DNA of 64,000 nucleotides. Source: Microdochium bolleyi. Its lineage: Eukaryota > Ascomycota > Sordariomycetes > Xylariales > Microdochiaceae. The position numbers and the translations under genes were made by a program. Below, piece by piece: positions 13,535 through 24,311 of the stretch (its first letter is position 1; each line of letters begins with the position of its first letter). The notes under the pieces were generated by a model, which saw only the letters and a program-made list of their open reading frames with translations, was not told the origin of the DNA and did not search any database. The stretch is from the NCBI GenBank assembly GCA_001566295.1, contig KQ964248.1:2170001-2234000 (forward strand), written 5' to 3'.

Positions 13535-14174
13535 TCATGGTAGCGGCTGGAGAGCAAGCTCGGTTAGCCGACATGCAGAACGGACAATCAAAGTCAGGTT
13601 GCCAGGACAAACCTTTTCTGACGCGGCTTCACCAAGTTGGAACAGCCTATCAAAGGCTGGGCCGACATCATAATAGCCATGCACCCGTACAATGAGGTTT
13701 TGGTCCCGCCCTGACGAGCCAAGCTTCAAGACATTGCAGCACTGAATGGCAATCACCTGCTGCTCCGGATCGCTTGACAGACACAACGATGTGCGGAACT
13801 CGAGGTAGATCTTGTCTCCGATGATATCTGCCGAACGCAGGAATTAGTTATCGAGCCATGTTATCAAGAACAAGGCACCCGTGAGCGGCCGCAGTGGGTA
13901 CGAGGAAATGCTGGTACGCCTCGCCACACGCACCGTAGGATAGCACATCGCGCCGCACGTAGCAGAGATTCTCGTAGAGCTGCCGGAACGAAGCGAGATG
14001 GCCCGGGATGCCGTGGACCTCTGGGCCGTTGCCGAAAATGCTGACGAGGTTTTGCGAGAAGGTGTTGACGAAGTCTTCAGGCCGCGGCTTGCCCTTGTCT
14101 TTGGCGTCAAAGGGCACCCACTGTCTCTGGATGAGATCCTCCACAGCTTCACGACTTTGTAGTATAGGAATCAT
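13535..14174 (-). CDS. Small NTF2/SnoaL-like fold protein
   Basis: The best model has exons 14174-13934, 13827-13613 and 13546-13535 (155 residues). The first intron uses donor GTGCGT and joins VRRDVLSY to DIIGDKIYLEF. A donor further downstream that looks closer to the exon end would break the frame, so the 106-base intron is preferred. The second intron (66 bases, donor GTTTGT, branch CTAAC) leaves a final exon coding only PLP-stop. If it is retained the frame stays open and the protein has 177 residues. The sequence has the alternating helix then beta pattern of NTF2-like proteins: an N-terminal helix with FVNTFSQNLVSIF, then IYLEFRTSL, VIAIQCCNVLKL and LIVRVHGYYDV as beta strands. Members include cyclases, dehydratases and scaffolds, so function cannot be given. 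A fold assignment by eye is moderately safe only. Confidence 0.6.
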
Positions 14175-15152
14175 CCTTGGTCCCTGATGGCTACCCCGGA
14201 GTCAAGCAAAAGCTGGTGTACGGCAAGATAGAAAGCTGCTGCTGGCACAGGTGTCCGAGACAGCGAGGTGTGATCGGCAGTCTCAGGAGCTTGGCGCCTA
14301 GGCAGCCTTGTGCGGAGCACCGGGCCGCTGCGGGGACTCGTAGCTGCTCGTCGTGGCAACGAGCGAGAGCACTGTAGAAACGTGCAAGATGGCAGCGTGG
14401 AGGGAGTGCGATGACGGAGTGGGAGGGTGACCTGCGGCGTGGCCAAAGTGGACTTTGGATGGATACTGGCTTGTCTTGTGTCGCTTTGAGTGAGACGTCC
14501 GGTCCCACAATTGGGTGCGGGCCGACCTTGTGTCATTGGCGATGGTGTCTAGTGCTAATTGTAGGACTCGAGGCTGCTGCAAGAAGGACTAGCCCTGTCA
14601 GCACCGCGGAGGCTTCTTTCGAGTCTGGTGATCGAGAATGCGTTGGCGGCGCCCCTGTGACTGGGATCTGGGCACGAATCCCTGGCCTCATCGGGCTCCA
14701 AGGTTCAAGCGTGCAACCGTGCAAGGAGCAGGGGCGGAAGGGGATCGATGGGTAGCGGACACCTGGAGGATCTGACGCATCAGATCGGTCGACGAGGGCC
14801 CGGCAGCAATAGAGCGAGAGGAAGAGAGAGACAGCAAGCTGGGTGGGCGGAATGGCGTGATGGTTGGGGCCGAACCATAAAACATGTCACAGCGACGCAG
14901 CATTGCAGATGGGATCGAATGCATGGGGATGGGATGGGTTGAGGCAGGAGCGGCCCCGTGTGCGGGGGGCTGTGAGCTTCCATCGTTCCAGGCTGGTTCC
15001 CTCCAATCACGCCCAGCTCCAGTTTCATGGGCCGTTCTGGCCCCCAAACCACGGGGCTCTCAATGCGCAACACCCACCTCGCAGACACAGTTTGGATCGG
15101 CCAGCCAGCACATCGTGGACTTTGTATTTTCGTGGGTTCCGTGCTCCCGGAT
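14175..15152. other. Intergenic region between two minus-strand genes
   Basis: This holds the 5' region of the NTF2-like gene and the 3' flank of VPS54. Frames are open on both strands but low in complexity. No motif was recognised. Confidence 0.55.
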
Positions 15153-18100
15153 CTATTTGCCGCCCTTGCTCCCCTCCTGCCTGCCCGATTCGTCACCACT
15201 CTGAGCACCCCCGCCCACCTTGTCCTCTGCCTTAGTGATGCCCTCGTCCTTGCTCGTTCCGTTAGGTTGTTCAGCAGCCTCAGCAGCCTTGGTGGCTTCT
15301 GCGGAAGCCCGACTGGCCTCGGCGGCTGCGTCCTGTGCTTTCTTGGCCTCGGCCGCTCTCCGGGCTTCCTCTACGCCTTTCGCCGACACGATATCGGCAC
15401 GCTTTATCTTGGTGATGGCCAGCAGCTTGTCCCCAACGTCGCCGTAGCCCTCAATCTTGCCAAGCTTCTCGCTGAGGAAGCCGACATCGTTCTCCATGCT
15501 GTTGGACAGAAGAAAAGTGTCAGTTATGGTCTGTCTTGTGGCACATACATGCACATTATGCCCAATGAAAGCGGGAGGAAACACACCGTTGTACGCCCTG
15601 CTCTGTCGTTGGCTTGAGGTTCTCCAATGTCCTGCTCAGATGACTCTTGTAGCTGTCAAACACAGGCGGCATGATCATCAGGATTGTTCCCTTAGGCAGA
15701 TGCTTCGACAACACCTTGTACAGCGTGACCGTATCCTTGACGAGCGTCTCCATGTACCCGTTGACACCGGCACCGGCGGCGCTATTGTTGTCCCAGTCGA
15801 CGTTCTTCATCGCTTTGGCGTGGGTCGCAGCTCGTCCGCTCATAATCTCGACGAGCTTCTCGTAGATGTTGTTCTGGTGCTCCTGGAACAGGCGACGGAC
15901 CTTATCAAACTCGCCCATCAGAGCTGCCGCGCCGGGGTTGCTCGAACTAGGGCCACCTCCCGCGTGCCGGCGGACAAACTCGCGCACGTGCGGGATGAGG
16001 GCGGAGATAAAAGCCAGGGCCTGTGCTGCGAGCGCGAGGTGGCGGGTGGTAATGTTCTTCAGGCCCGCTGAGCGTGTAGCACCAGCACCAAGGATAAGCT
16101 GTGTGCAACGCGAGTTGAACAGCTGGAGATAGCCGATTAGCGATGTCGACACCTCTGACGCCATGGACGGCATCGTGGCAATTAGGTGAAGGAACTGCGA
16201 TATGCCCTGCAGGCACAGGATGGCCGAATTGGGTAGAATGTACGGCTCTTCGTCGATGATGGCGCTCCTTGTCTTTTCTTTCTCTTTAGAAGAGCCGTTG
16301 GTCTCAGACTCTGGTTTGGCTTGTGTCTCGTCCTCCTCTGTGGTATGTGGGGCCCATATCTTGCTCGCTTCTGACCATTCTGGAGCATCACTGGTGCTAC
16401 TTTGCAAGATCTGGACAAGAAGCTCGTTGTCCTTGTCTGTAAAGTCCTTCGCGCTCCACTGATCCGACTCCATGGCTTGCGCAAGCTTTTGTTTCTCCGA
16501 ATCGCCATGATGCTGAATGAAGTCCTTGATATGTTGGTTAACAGTGGTCTTGAGTGGTGTACCGCTGCGGCCCGATATTGACTCGCATTCGTTGGCGAAG
16601 TAGAAGTTTAGAGTGAAGTACCGCAAGAACCACACGAGCGGCAGATGTGTCGTTTGCTCGGATCGCACCCTCAAAACCTTCAGGATCTTCTCCTGGCCAA
16701 GGTCGACGGCCTGACCCATCAAATTGGCCATATCCATCGCAAGGTGGATGTCCTCCTGCAGGTCGCGGTTGGCACTGTTCAGAGGCGGAGACTTCAGTCC
16801 GGAAGGCGACCGCATTCCCGAACCGATATCCGGCTCCTCGCCGATCGAACCAGCTACATCGAAAAGTACTTTCACCTGCGTACTCAAGCGCCGCAGGGTC
16901 TCTGTCACACTCACGTAGATTGTGATAAAGAGATCCTCGGCATCTTCGTGGTCCAATGCTCGTAGGTTTCGCGCTAGTATTGAGGACTTCTCCTGTTGTG
17001 TCATGCGTCTAGATCCAACTGTCGAAACGGACATCATCGACTCATTGTCATCGTCGTTAGAACTGGGGAGCGGCTTGCGGACCAAGTTCCTGATCTCCTT
17101 CAGGATGAGTTCGCCGTATGCTGTGATGGCTGGTGTGACGTATCCTGATTGCTGCAGACCCGCCAGAACTGGCTTGAGCTCTTCACGGATACCATCGATA
17201 CCGCCCAAATAAGCCGGGAACGCGGAAGGCTCCCTGCTGTGTCTCCCACGTGCTCGCATGGCAGCGCCACTCCAGCGAAGCAGGACCTCCTGGCGAGACA
17301 CCGTCTCAACGTGTCTTCTGACGTCATCGAGCAATATCGCCACAAATTTTGCTTCGTATGCCCTGCCAACACGCGTTTTCAAGATCGCAATGTCATCGCT
17401 GATGCCTTTCAAAGCCACAGCTCCACGCAGATCCCGCAATTCGATGGCTGACTGGTCAGACTTGCTTGTGGTCTTGCGTCGCCCCGCAATGAGCATGTCC
17501 AATGTGTCAATGCTTTCGAGTGCGTCCTCGAGCTCCCCAGCGTCGACTTGGGCCTCGCAAACACCAACAAAGTTCAAGATTTCCTGCAATTGTTGGACAG
17601 CATCGTTGAGCTGCTGCAAGTTTTCCCTACGTCGCTTTTTCTGAACGATGTCCAAGCCACTCGTCGCTATATGTTGATCAAGTGCGTCAAGTTCCTTTCG
17701 CAATGTCTGGATCCTTTCTACTGAGTCGGCTGCTTCCGAGTGCAACTCACGCAAGGATCCCAGAGCAGTGAAGAATGTGGTCGATGCCGTCGATATGGAC
17801 GTGATCAGGTGCATTTCCACTGTGTCCATGTACCACGAAAGTTTTTCCTGCAAGATCGCGTTGGTGGCCAGAGCCTTGCGAGGTGCCGAGGCTGTTGCGC
17901 CCGGTGCTTGTTGCACGACCTCGGAACGCTCACTGACAACATCGAAAGTCCGAGGGTTCTCCAAGTGAAAGTCTTGATCGAAATAGACATTCGGAATCGT
18001 GGACAATGGTGGAGGGCCATGTGCGACTTTGCTCCCTTTCAAGCCAGAGCTCGACCGTCGGCGCATTTGCGGAGGTTCGGCTGATGCAGTAGACTTGAGA

Positions 18101-18621
18101 GAGGTTGACGATGACTTTCTCGAGCCTAGCTGCCGACCTCGGGGCCTCAAATGTCCATCATCCGCGGCAAACTCGTCGATGCGGCTGCTGCGCCTAAAGA
18201 CCTGGTCGCTCCCATCGTCGTCGCTTTCCCTGATCCGCCTCAACTGCTCGTGCAGCGCTCCGACCTGAGTGAGGTAAGGAGTGAACTCTGCCGCATCAAC
18301 CTTGTTGACATTGGTCAATGTCACAGGAGGAATGTCCCTCGCTGTTGGTGGCCTGTGCGCACTAGACGCGGGCGCCGCGGAGTGTGGCAGCAGGCCAGTC
18401 CGGACGATTGGCGCCTGCAGCAGTGTTGAGATCGCATTCTGACCAAGCTCAAAGAGATGGGATGAGCCAATGCCGGTATCAAGCTGGCCGCCAACAGAAT
18501 GTATCGAGCTGGCGTTGGAGCCGCGCCGGCCACCTCGATGATATGGATACTCATGTCGCAGGCTCGGTGACATAGGGGGTAAGCTGTCGAGCGAGCTACG
18601 AGCGCTCGGAGTCGACGTCAT
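15153..18621 (-). CDS. VPS54: GARP complex subunit Vps54
   Basis: Two exons (18621-15587 and 15498-15153) encode about 1126 residues. The join GVQR-MENDVGFLSEKL completes the C-terminal region. Vps54 acts with Vps51, Vps52 and Vps53 in the GARP complex, which tethers endosome-derived vesicles at the trans-Golgi. The first 250 residues are Ser-rich and probably disordered. Coiled coil starts near residue 300 (ERIQTLRKELDALDQH and following), leading to the helical Vps54 core with EDALESIDTLDMLIAGRR. The Vps54 C-terminal domain includes LMGEFDKVRRLFQEHQNNIY and LPKGTILMIMPPVFDSYK (about 880-1040). The tail is Ala/Glu-rich (EEARRAAEAKKAQDAAAEAS) and charged. Length and domain order fit fungal Vps54. 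It is divergent from MCM5, with 1.27 kb between the starts. The first methionine (MTSTPSARSS) is the only good start in frame. Confidence 0.93.
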
Positions 18622-19894
18622 GTTCGCCGCTGGTGGGGAATCCGCTTCGATGTGGGAAAGGAGAGTGATGCCCGAAGGCTCTGTGGCGGAGGTCCTAATG
18701 GGCTACCTCGAAATCATCGCTGGCTGCCCGTAGCGCACGGAGGCTCGCGATGTTGGCCGATGGACAGCCGAAGACCTCAATATCTGGAATGCGCAGACGT
18801 CATGTACGTTCTGTTCACTGCAAGCTTTGTCCTTAGTGCTATTGCCGGTACAATGCTCGGTTGGGTCGTCGAGGACGCTCGTCTTTGGCTCGGGTTGGTG
18901 GCTGCGGTCGGTGCCCCGTGTCGCAAGGAGAGTTGCGGTTCGCGGGTTGGTCGTCTCGTGCCCCACGAATGCCTTGCCTGCATTAACGTGGATCGCGTAT
19001 GGAAGGCAATGCTACTCTTGGGACAAGGGTTTCGAAGAGTTGGCGAGTCGCAGTTGCTGGGCGGATAAGCTTGAAGGTCAGGTCGTGGCTCAGGCGTTCC
19101 GACGAAGTGACTCTAGCCTCAGCTGTCCCAGCTCCATGGACCCCTGGAAACGCTCCGCACTCCACAATGGTGTGTTATGTAGTGCAGCTCCAAGCTGTCC
19201 TTTCGCTGAAGGCGGGCTATTATTACCTAATGCCCGCCGGGACTCAACAGCAGGCAGGGCCCTGTGATGCACGACGATACCTACGAAGTAGCTTACTCGG
19301 GATTTGAATGTCAAGAAATGGAATCTGGACTGCAGAAACATATTCTTGTAAGCAGCTCAGTCTGGCGACATTTCATCCATAATCGAACCAAAGGGTGTTC
19401 TCCCACAGTAAGGACAGCACCTAGAGGTACATCAATCTGCTGGTTCCCTCATGTTCAAGCGGACCATCACGTTCAGACGAGGACTCCACAGAAATCGAGA
19501 CACCGAATCAAGGTTCTTGCGAGCTGTCAGACCTGTCGTAGATTGCGGTGCATAACATCCTTGGATGGTACTGTGCTGAGGCAGATTCAGGGTAGCTACG
19601 GCCACCGAGATAGACGGACTAACTTAGTGGAGAGTGCCGATTAGCGTGAATGCGACCACTTTACGCGTGAAACGCGCGCTCGCGTTGTCCCTCATTTACG
19701 ATCGAATTTACGCGTCCAGGTTGGCCGGGCACAACTCACCGACCCCACCAAAGACTGAACTCCTCCCCATAAACCACCATCGCCGCGCATCACGACCAGA
19801 CCATAATCTGACAGGGATCTCAGACTGAATCGATATAGACCCTCAGGTTGAGGCTGTCCTGTTTCATCACATTTGATCAAAACCAACCGCCATC
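18622..19894. other. Divergent promoter region of VPS54 and MCM5
   Basis: No supported gene lies here. Short frames on the plus strand (for example 18652-19068) have no family signal. The region must contain promoters for both genes. Two ACGCGT boxes lie close to the MCM5 start and are listed separately. Confidence 0.6.
19663..19715 (+). promoter_or_regulatory. Paired MCB (ACGCGT) boxes upstream of MCM5
   Basis: ACGCGT occurs at 19663-19668 and 19710-19715, with an ACGCGC half-match at 19672-19677. They lie 232 and 185 bases before the MCM5 ATG. ACGCGT is the binding site of MBF (Mbp1-Swi6 and fungal relatives), which drives G1/S transcription of MCM and other replication genes. The motif alone also occurs elsewhere in the window (for example 605, 2318); spacing and gene identity make this copy credible. 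Confidence 0.7.
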
Positions 19895-22253
19895 ATGGAT
19901 CGCCAGTCGGTCTACTCCGTTTCCGTCTTCCAAGCCAACAACGGCCAGAACGAAGACACAAGGTTGCAGGTTCAAGAGCAGCTGGTCAACTTCATCCTAC
20001 AGTTTCGCCACGACAACATATTCGTATACAGGTAGGCCTCTCCTGTATGAATCGTAGCGAGCCCATGGTCTGACATTTGTACCGTCCTTGACAGAGATCA
20101 GCTTCGCGAGAATGCTCTGCTCCAGAAGTACTCCTGCGATGTCAATGTCGGCGACTTGATCAAATACAGTGAGGAGCTGGCTCACAGGCTCGTGACTGAG
20201 CCCGCGGAAATTATCCCACTGGTAAGTCATACTTGCGATCACCACAACCTCGTCTGAGCCCGGATTTTAATGTGTCATGTCCTACTACAGTTCGAAACAG
20301 CACTCAAGAAGTGCACACATCGCATTCTGTTCCCCCACGATCCGAGCGCGGTCGTCCCCGAACACCAGCTGCTTCTGAACTCGACCGCTGAAGATGTCTC
20401 GATCCGCAACCTCGACTCCATGACCATTGCCCGGCTTGTCAGAGTTCCGGGCATCGTCATCGGCGCCTCAGTCATGTCCTCGAAAGCGACCGAGCTTCAT
20501 ATTCAGTGCCGAAACTGCCTCCACAATGCGGTCGTCCCCATCTTGGGAGGGTTTACCGGCGTTTCTCTGCCGCGACAATGTGGTCGTGCCCGGCCTGCCA
20601 ACGACCCCTCCCCCAAATGTCCTTTGGACCCATACTTCGTCATGCACGAGAAGTCTCGATTTGTCGACCAACAAATAATAAAGCTGCAAGAAGCCCCCGA
20701 TCAGGTCCCGGTCGGTGAGCTGCCTCGCCATGTGCTCATCTCGGCGGATCGTTACTTGACCAACAAAGTCGTCCCTGGTTCGCGGTGTACGATCATGGGA
20801 GTCTTCTCGATCTACCAGAACAAGGCTTCCAAGAACTCTTCCACTGGAGGTGCCGTAGCCATTCGCACACCATACCTCCGGGCTGTTGGCATTCAGACAG
20901 ACGTCGGAACAGCCGCCAAAGGCAACCAGAATTACTCGGAAGAAGAAGAGCAAGAATTCCTGGAGATGAGCAGACGCCCTGACCTGTACAACGTCATGGC
21001 GGAGTGCATCGCACCGTCGATCTACGGAAATAAAGATATCAAGAAGTCTATTCTGTGCCTGCTTCTGGGAGGCTCGAAGAAGATTTTGCCTGATGGCATG
21101 AAGCTCAGAGGAGACATCAACGTTCTGCTCCTTGGTGATCCCGGTACAGCCAAATCTCAACTGCTGAAGTTCGTCGAGAAAGCAGCTCCGATCTCAATTT
21201 ACACCTCCGGCAAGGGTTCTTCAGCCGCTGGTCTTACAGCCTCAGTTCAGAGAGATCACTCTACTCGGGAGTTCTATCTCGAAGGAGGTGCCATGGTTCT
21301 TGCGGATGGTGGTGTCGTGTGTATCGACGAATTTGACAAGATGCGAGATGAAGACCGTGTGGCCATCCATGAGGCTATGGAGCAGCAGACCATTTCGATC
21401 GCCAAGGCTGGCATCACGACCATTCTCAACGCGAGAACGTCAGTATTGGCCGCTGCCAACCCGATCTTTGGTCGTTATGATGACATGAAGACTCCCGGCG
21501 AGAACATCGACTTCCAGACAACTATCTTGTCGCGTTTCGATATGATCTACATTGTCAAGGACGAGCACTCCAGGGAAAAGGACGAGCGGATGGCAAAGCA
21601 CGTTATGGGTCTCCACAAGGGTGGTCGCAGCCTCGAGGAGCAACCAGACGCCGAGATCTCTGTAGAGAGGATGAGACGATACCTGAGCTACTGCAAGTCG
21701 TAAGTATCTCGCCCTGGCGATCCATTCATGCATGCGATGCAAGCTAACACATGCCGCAAGCCGTTGCGCACCACGACTGTCTCCTGAAGCTGCGGAGAAG
21801 CTTTCGTCGCACTTTGTGTCCATTCGGAAGCAGGTCCATGCTTCTGAGATCGAAGCCAACACGCGCTCCAGCATTCCGATCACTGTCCGTCAACTGGAAG
21901 CCATTGTTCGTATTTCAGAGTCTCTAGCCAAGCTCACCCTGAGCCCTGTGGCGACAGAGGAACATGTCGATGAGGCCATCAGGCTGTTCTTGTGCAGTAC
22001 CATGGATGCTGTCAACCAAGGTGCCAACCAGGGCAGCCGAGAGTTGAACGAGGAGGTCAACAGAGTGGAGGCAGAGCTCAAGCGCCGTCTTCCCATCGGG
22101 TGGTCCACAAGTCTAGCCTCGCTCAGACGTGAGATGGTGGAGGGCAAGGGATACAGTGAGCAGAGCTTAAACCGTGCGCTCATGATCCTGCAGAGAAGAG
22201 ACACCATCATGTTCAGGAACCAGGGAGCCCAGGTATATCGAAATGGCGCATAA
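19895..22253 (+). CDS. MCM5: Minichromosome maintenance protein 5, replicative helicase subunit
   Basis: Exons 19895-20031, 20095-20221, 20291-21699 and 21761-22253 encode about 721 residues, the usual Mcm5 length. Mcm5 is one of six MCM2-7 subunits of the CMG helicase that licenses and unwinds replication origins. Visible features are the N-terminal zinc site (C161 and C164 in CRNC, then further Cys in CGR and KCPLDPY), Walker A GDPGTAKS (370-377, K376), Walker B CIDEFDK (D434, E435), and the arginine finger in SRFD (R503). The N terminus MDRQSVYSVSVFQ and the C-terminal helical domain ending RNQGAQVY match the family. All three introns are 61-69 bases with clear branch sites (for example GCTAAC before the last acceptor). 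Expression is probably G1/S-linked through the MCB pair upstream. Confidence 0.97.
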
Positions 22254-22750
22254 TTCAGGTGCGTGGGTGGGATGCAATGGCGATGGCACGACAGGACTTA
22301 TCTGGCTTCCTTTGTGACATACGGAGTTACAGGGACGCTTATGACATGGGCAGTATTGACGCTTGACGATGTACTGGTAGGATCTTATGGGAATTGTGTC
22401 TTCTGTAGAGCGTAACTCAAGACGCGGCATTATGGGACAGGGCATAGCGAATTCTAGATGGATATCCCTGCCAAGCCTCGATAAGCGTGACCATAGTATT
22501 CTTCTTCGTTCTCAGGTGTCGGACAACATCTCTCAGGGACAAGCGGGCAGCGTGCAAGATCCGTTGCACAATAGGTACAAGCAACATGTGTGGGTCTTAG
22601 AGCATGCTATCGATAAAGTTAGTTCTCCAATTGCGTGGGGGTTCGCGCCAAAGCAACTTTGAGCCAGCCAAATTTTTGAGGGTCCATAGCAACTCTCTGC
22701 AAGTCGCAATTAGAAGTGCTTATCGCCAAAACAGCAGAACCCGAGGCAAG
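22254..22750. other. Intergenic spacer MCM5 to CCDC137-like gene
   Basis: Two same-strand genes are separated by about 500 bases. This is the 3' end of MCM5 plus the promoter of the next gene. No distinct element was recognised. Confidence 0.6.
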
Positions 22751-23876
22751 ATGCCGCACAAACATACGCGCCGCGATCAGGATGAATCTGCGTAAGTTTA
22801 CCTCTGCAAGTCCTTGCGCAGGTACACCTCACCGCTTGACGCTGAGAGAAACTAACCCATCACTGCGCAGCTTCGACTTGCCACCAACGCAGTTTGCGAG
22901 GCCACTTCCGGTGAAGTCCAACAAGCAAGTGCAGCAAGATGCCAAGGACGGCAAGCAACATAAAGGAAAGCCCAAGAATGCGAAAGGAAAGGACGGATCC
23001 GCGACACCGGCGACGGCACCTGCGAAAGACGACCAGAAGAAGCGGAAAAGAAAAGCGAAAGAGTTCGATGATGCGCCCCGAGCATTCAAGCGACTGATGG
23101 CTGTAGCGAGCGGCAGAAAAATCCGCTCGGGGCTGGACGATGGCGACGAGCCCGCTGCGGGAAGCAAGAAGAACAAGAAAAACAAGAAGGCACAGGACCA
23201 GGATGGTGCGACGAAAGCAAGTTCCTCGGTTTCGCAGAAAGCTGAGGTACCCACGATCCGGCCAGGAGAGCGCATGTCCGAGTTCGCTGCCCGTGTCGAT
23301 GCGGCACTCCCCGTTACGGGCCTCATCACAAAGTCGGTGCGCGGCAAGGCCGACCCCCTCGGCGCAAAGAAATGGCAGACCAACAAGGAGCGGAAGATGC
23401 ACAAGCTGTACGAAGAGTGGCGCGAGGAGGATCGCAAGGTCAAGGAGAAGCGGGAGGAGGAGCTCGAGTTGCAAGACGAGGAAGACCTCGAGGACGAAGA
23501 CCAAGTCGCCGCGCGGAAACTCGAGATGCAGGCCAATGCGGGCTCCGGAAAGAGCAAGAAGAAGAAGGGCAGCAAGCGATCGCGATACCTGGGCGAGGTC
23601 AGCGACCCTGAAGACGATCCGTGGGAAGAGTTGCGGAAGAAACGTGGTGAGAAACGGCCTGGCCTGCACGATGTGGCGCTTGCTCCTCCCGAGCTCAACA
23701 AGAAGCTGCCCAAGAAGCTGCTGGTAAGAGGAGCTGCCGTGGAGGTGGATGGAGTTCCTAAGGCTGCTGGAAGCTTGCGCAGGCGAGAAGAGTTGCAAAC
23801 TGTCAGGGACGATGTCGTCGCGCAGTACCGGAAGCTCATGTCGGATCGGAGAGCACAGTATGAGGCAAAGAATTAG
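22751..23876 (+). CDS. Highly basic, lysine-rich CCDC137-like protein (probable nucleolar or RNA-processing)
   Basis: Exons 22751-22791 and 22871-23876 give 348 residues. The first exon codes MPHKHTRRDQDESA, which joins to FDLPPTQFARPLPV. An upstream ATG at 22716 reads through the 79-base intron in the other frame and is not preferred. The protein is rich in Lys, Arg, Glu and Asp, with long KKKRK-type runs, a conserved-looking middle (DDAPRAFKRLMA, RPGERMSEFAARVDAALPV) and acidic/basic coiled coil (EEWREEDRKVKEKREEELEL). The combination of FKRLM, the RPGE-SEFAARVD stretch and KERKM coiled coil resembles the CCDC137 family, a poorly understood chromatin/nucleolar group. I infer nuclear or nucleolar location from the basic clusters. 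No catalytic domain is visible. Confidence 0.7.
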
Positions 23877-24311
23877 CCTGGTAAACACGTGATACCCAAA
23901 ACCATTCCCGCACTGATGCCACTTGAGCTCGTGTCATGTTAGAGTTCAGCATCATGGACAGTCAGCCATCGATTGCGACCATCTGGTTCATGGTGCCGAG
24001 GCGAGTCACCGCCCCACTTCTTCCTTGAGCGCCCGCGCCTGCCCAAGTGCCTTTTCAAATGCTTCCCCGCCGAGGTGCTCCGATCAAAATAAAAAAACGG
24101 TTCACTTCACCCTAGGTCTCTGCAGATGTTCCCATCCAGTGAGCCGCTTTTTTTTTCCTTCGAAGCGCCTCGCTCACCAGCTTCAGAGAACTCCATTCTC
24201 CAGGAGGAACGCAATTTCGATCCTTCCCACTCGCAAAAATTCGCTTCCATTCACTGCCGCTTACACAACGCCAGATGCGCGACAGGCGACCGCCGCTTCC
24301 ATGCGACAGCC
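23877..24311. other. Intergenic spacer and TFC3 leader
   Basis: This contains a possible A-rich 3' signal (AAAATAAAAAAAC near 24087-24099). An ATG at 24126 is in frame with the TFC3 start at 24312. Confidence 0.55.

Noticed and set aside
13861..13880. Alternative donor GTGCCT for the first NTF2-like intron
   Set aside because: It would leave phase 2 and shift exon 2 out of frame; GTGCGT at 13933 restores the frame.
22829..23888. Two long antisense frames under the CCDC137-like gene
   Set aside because: They reflect Lys/Glu codons read backwards as Ser/Leu/Phe runs.
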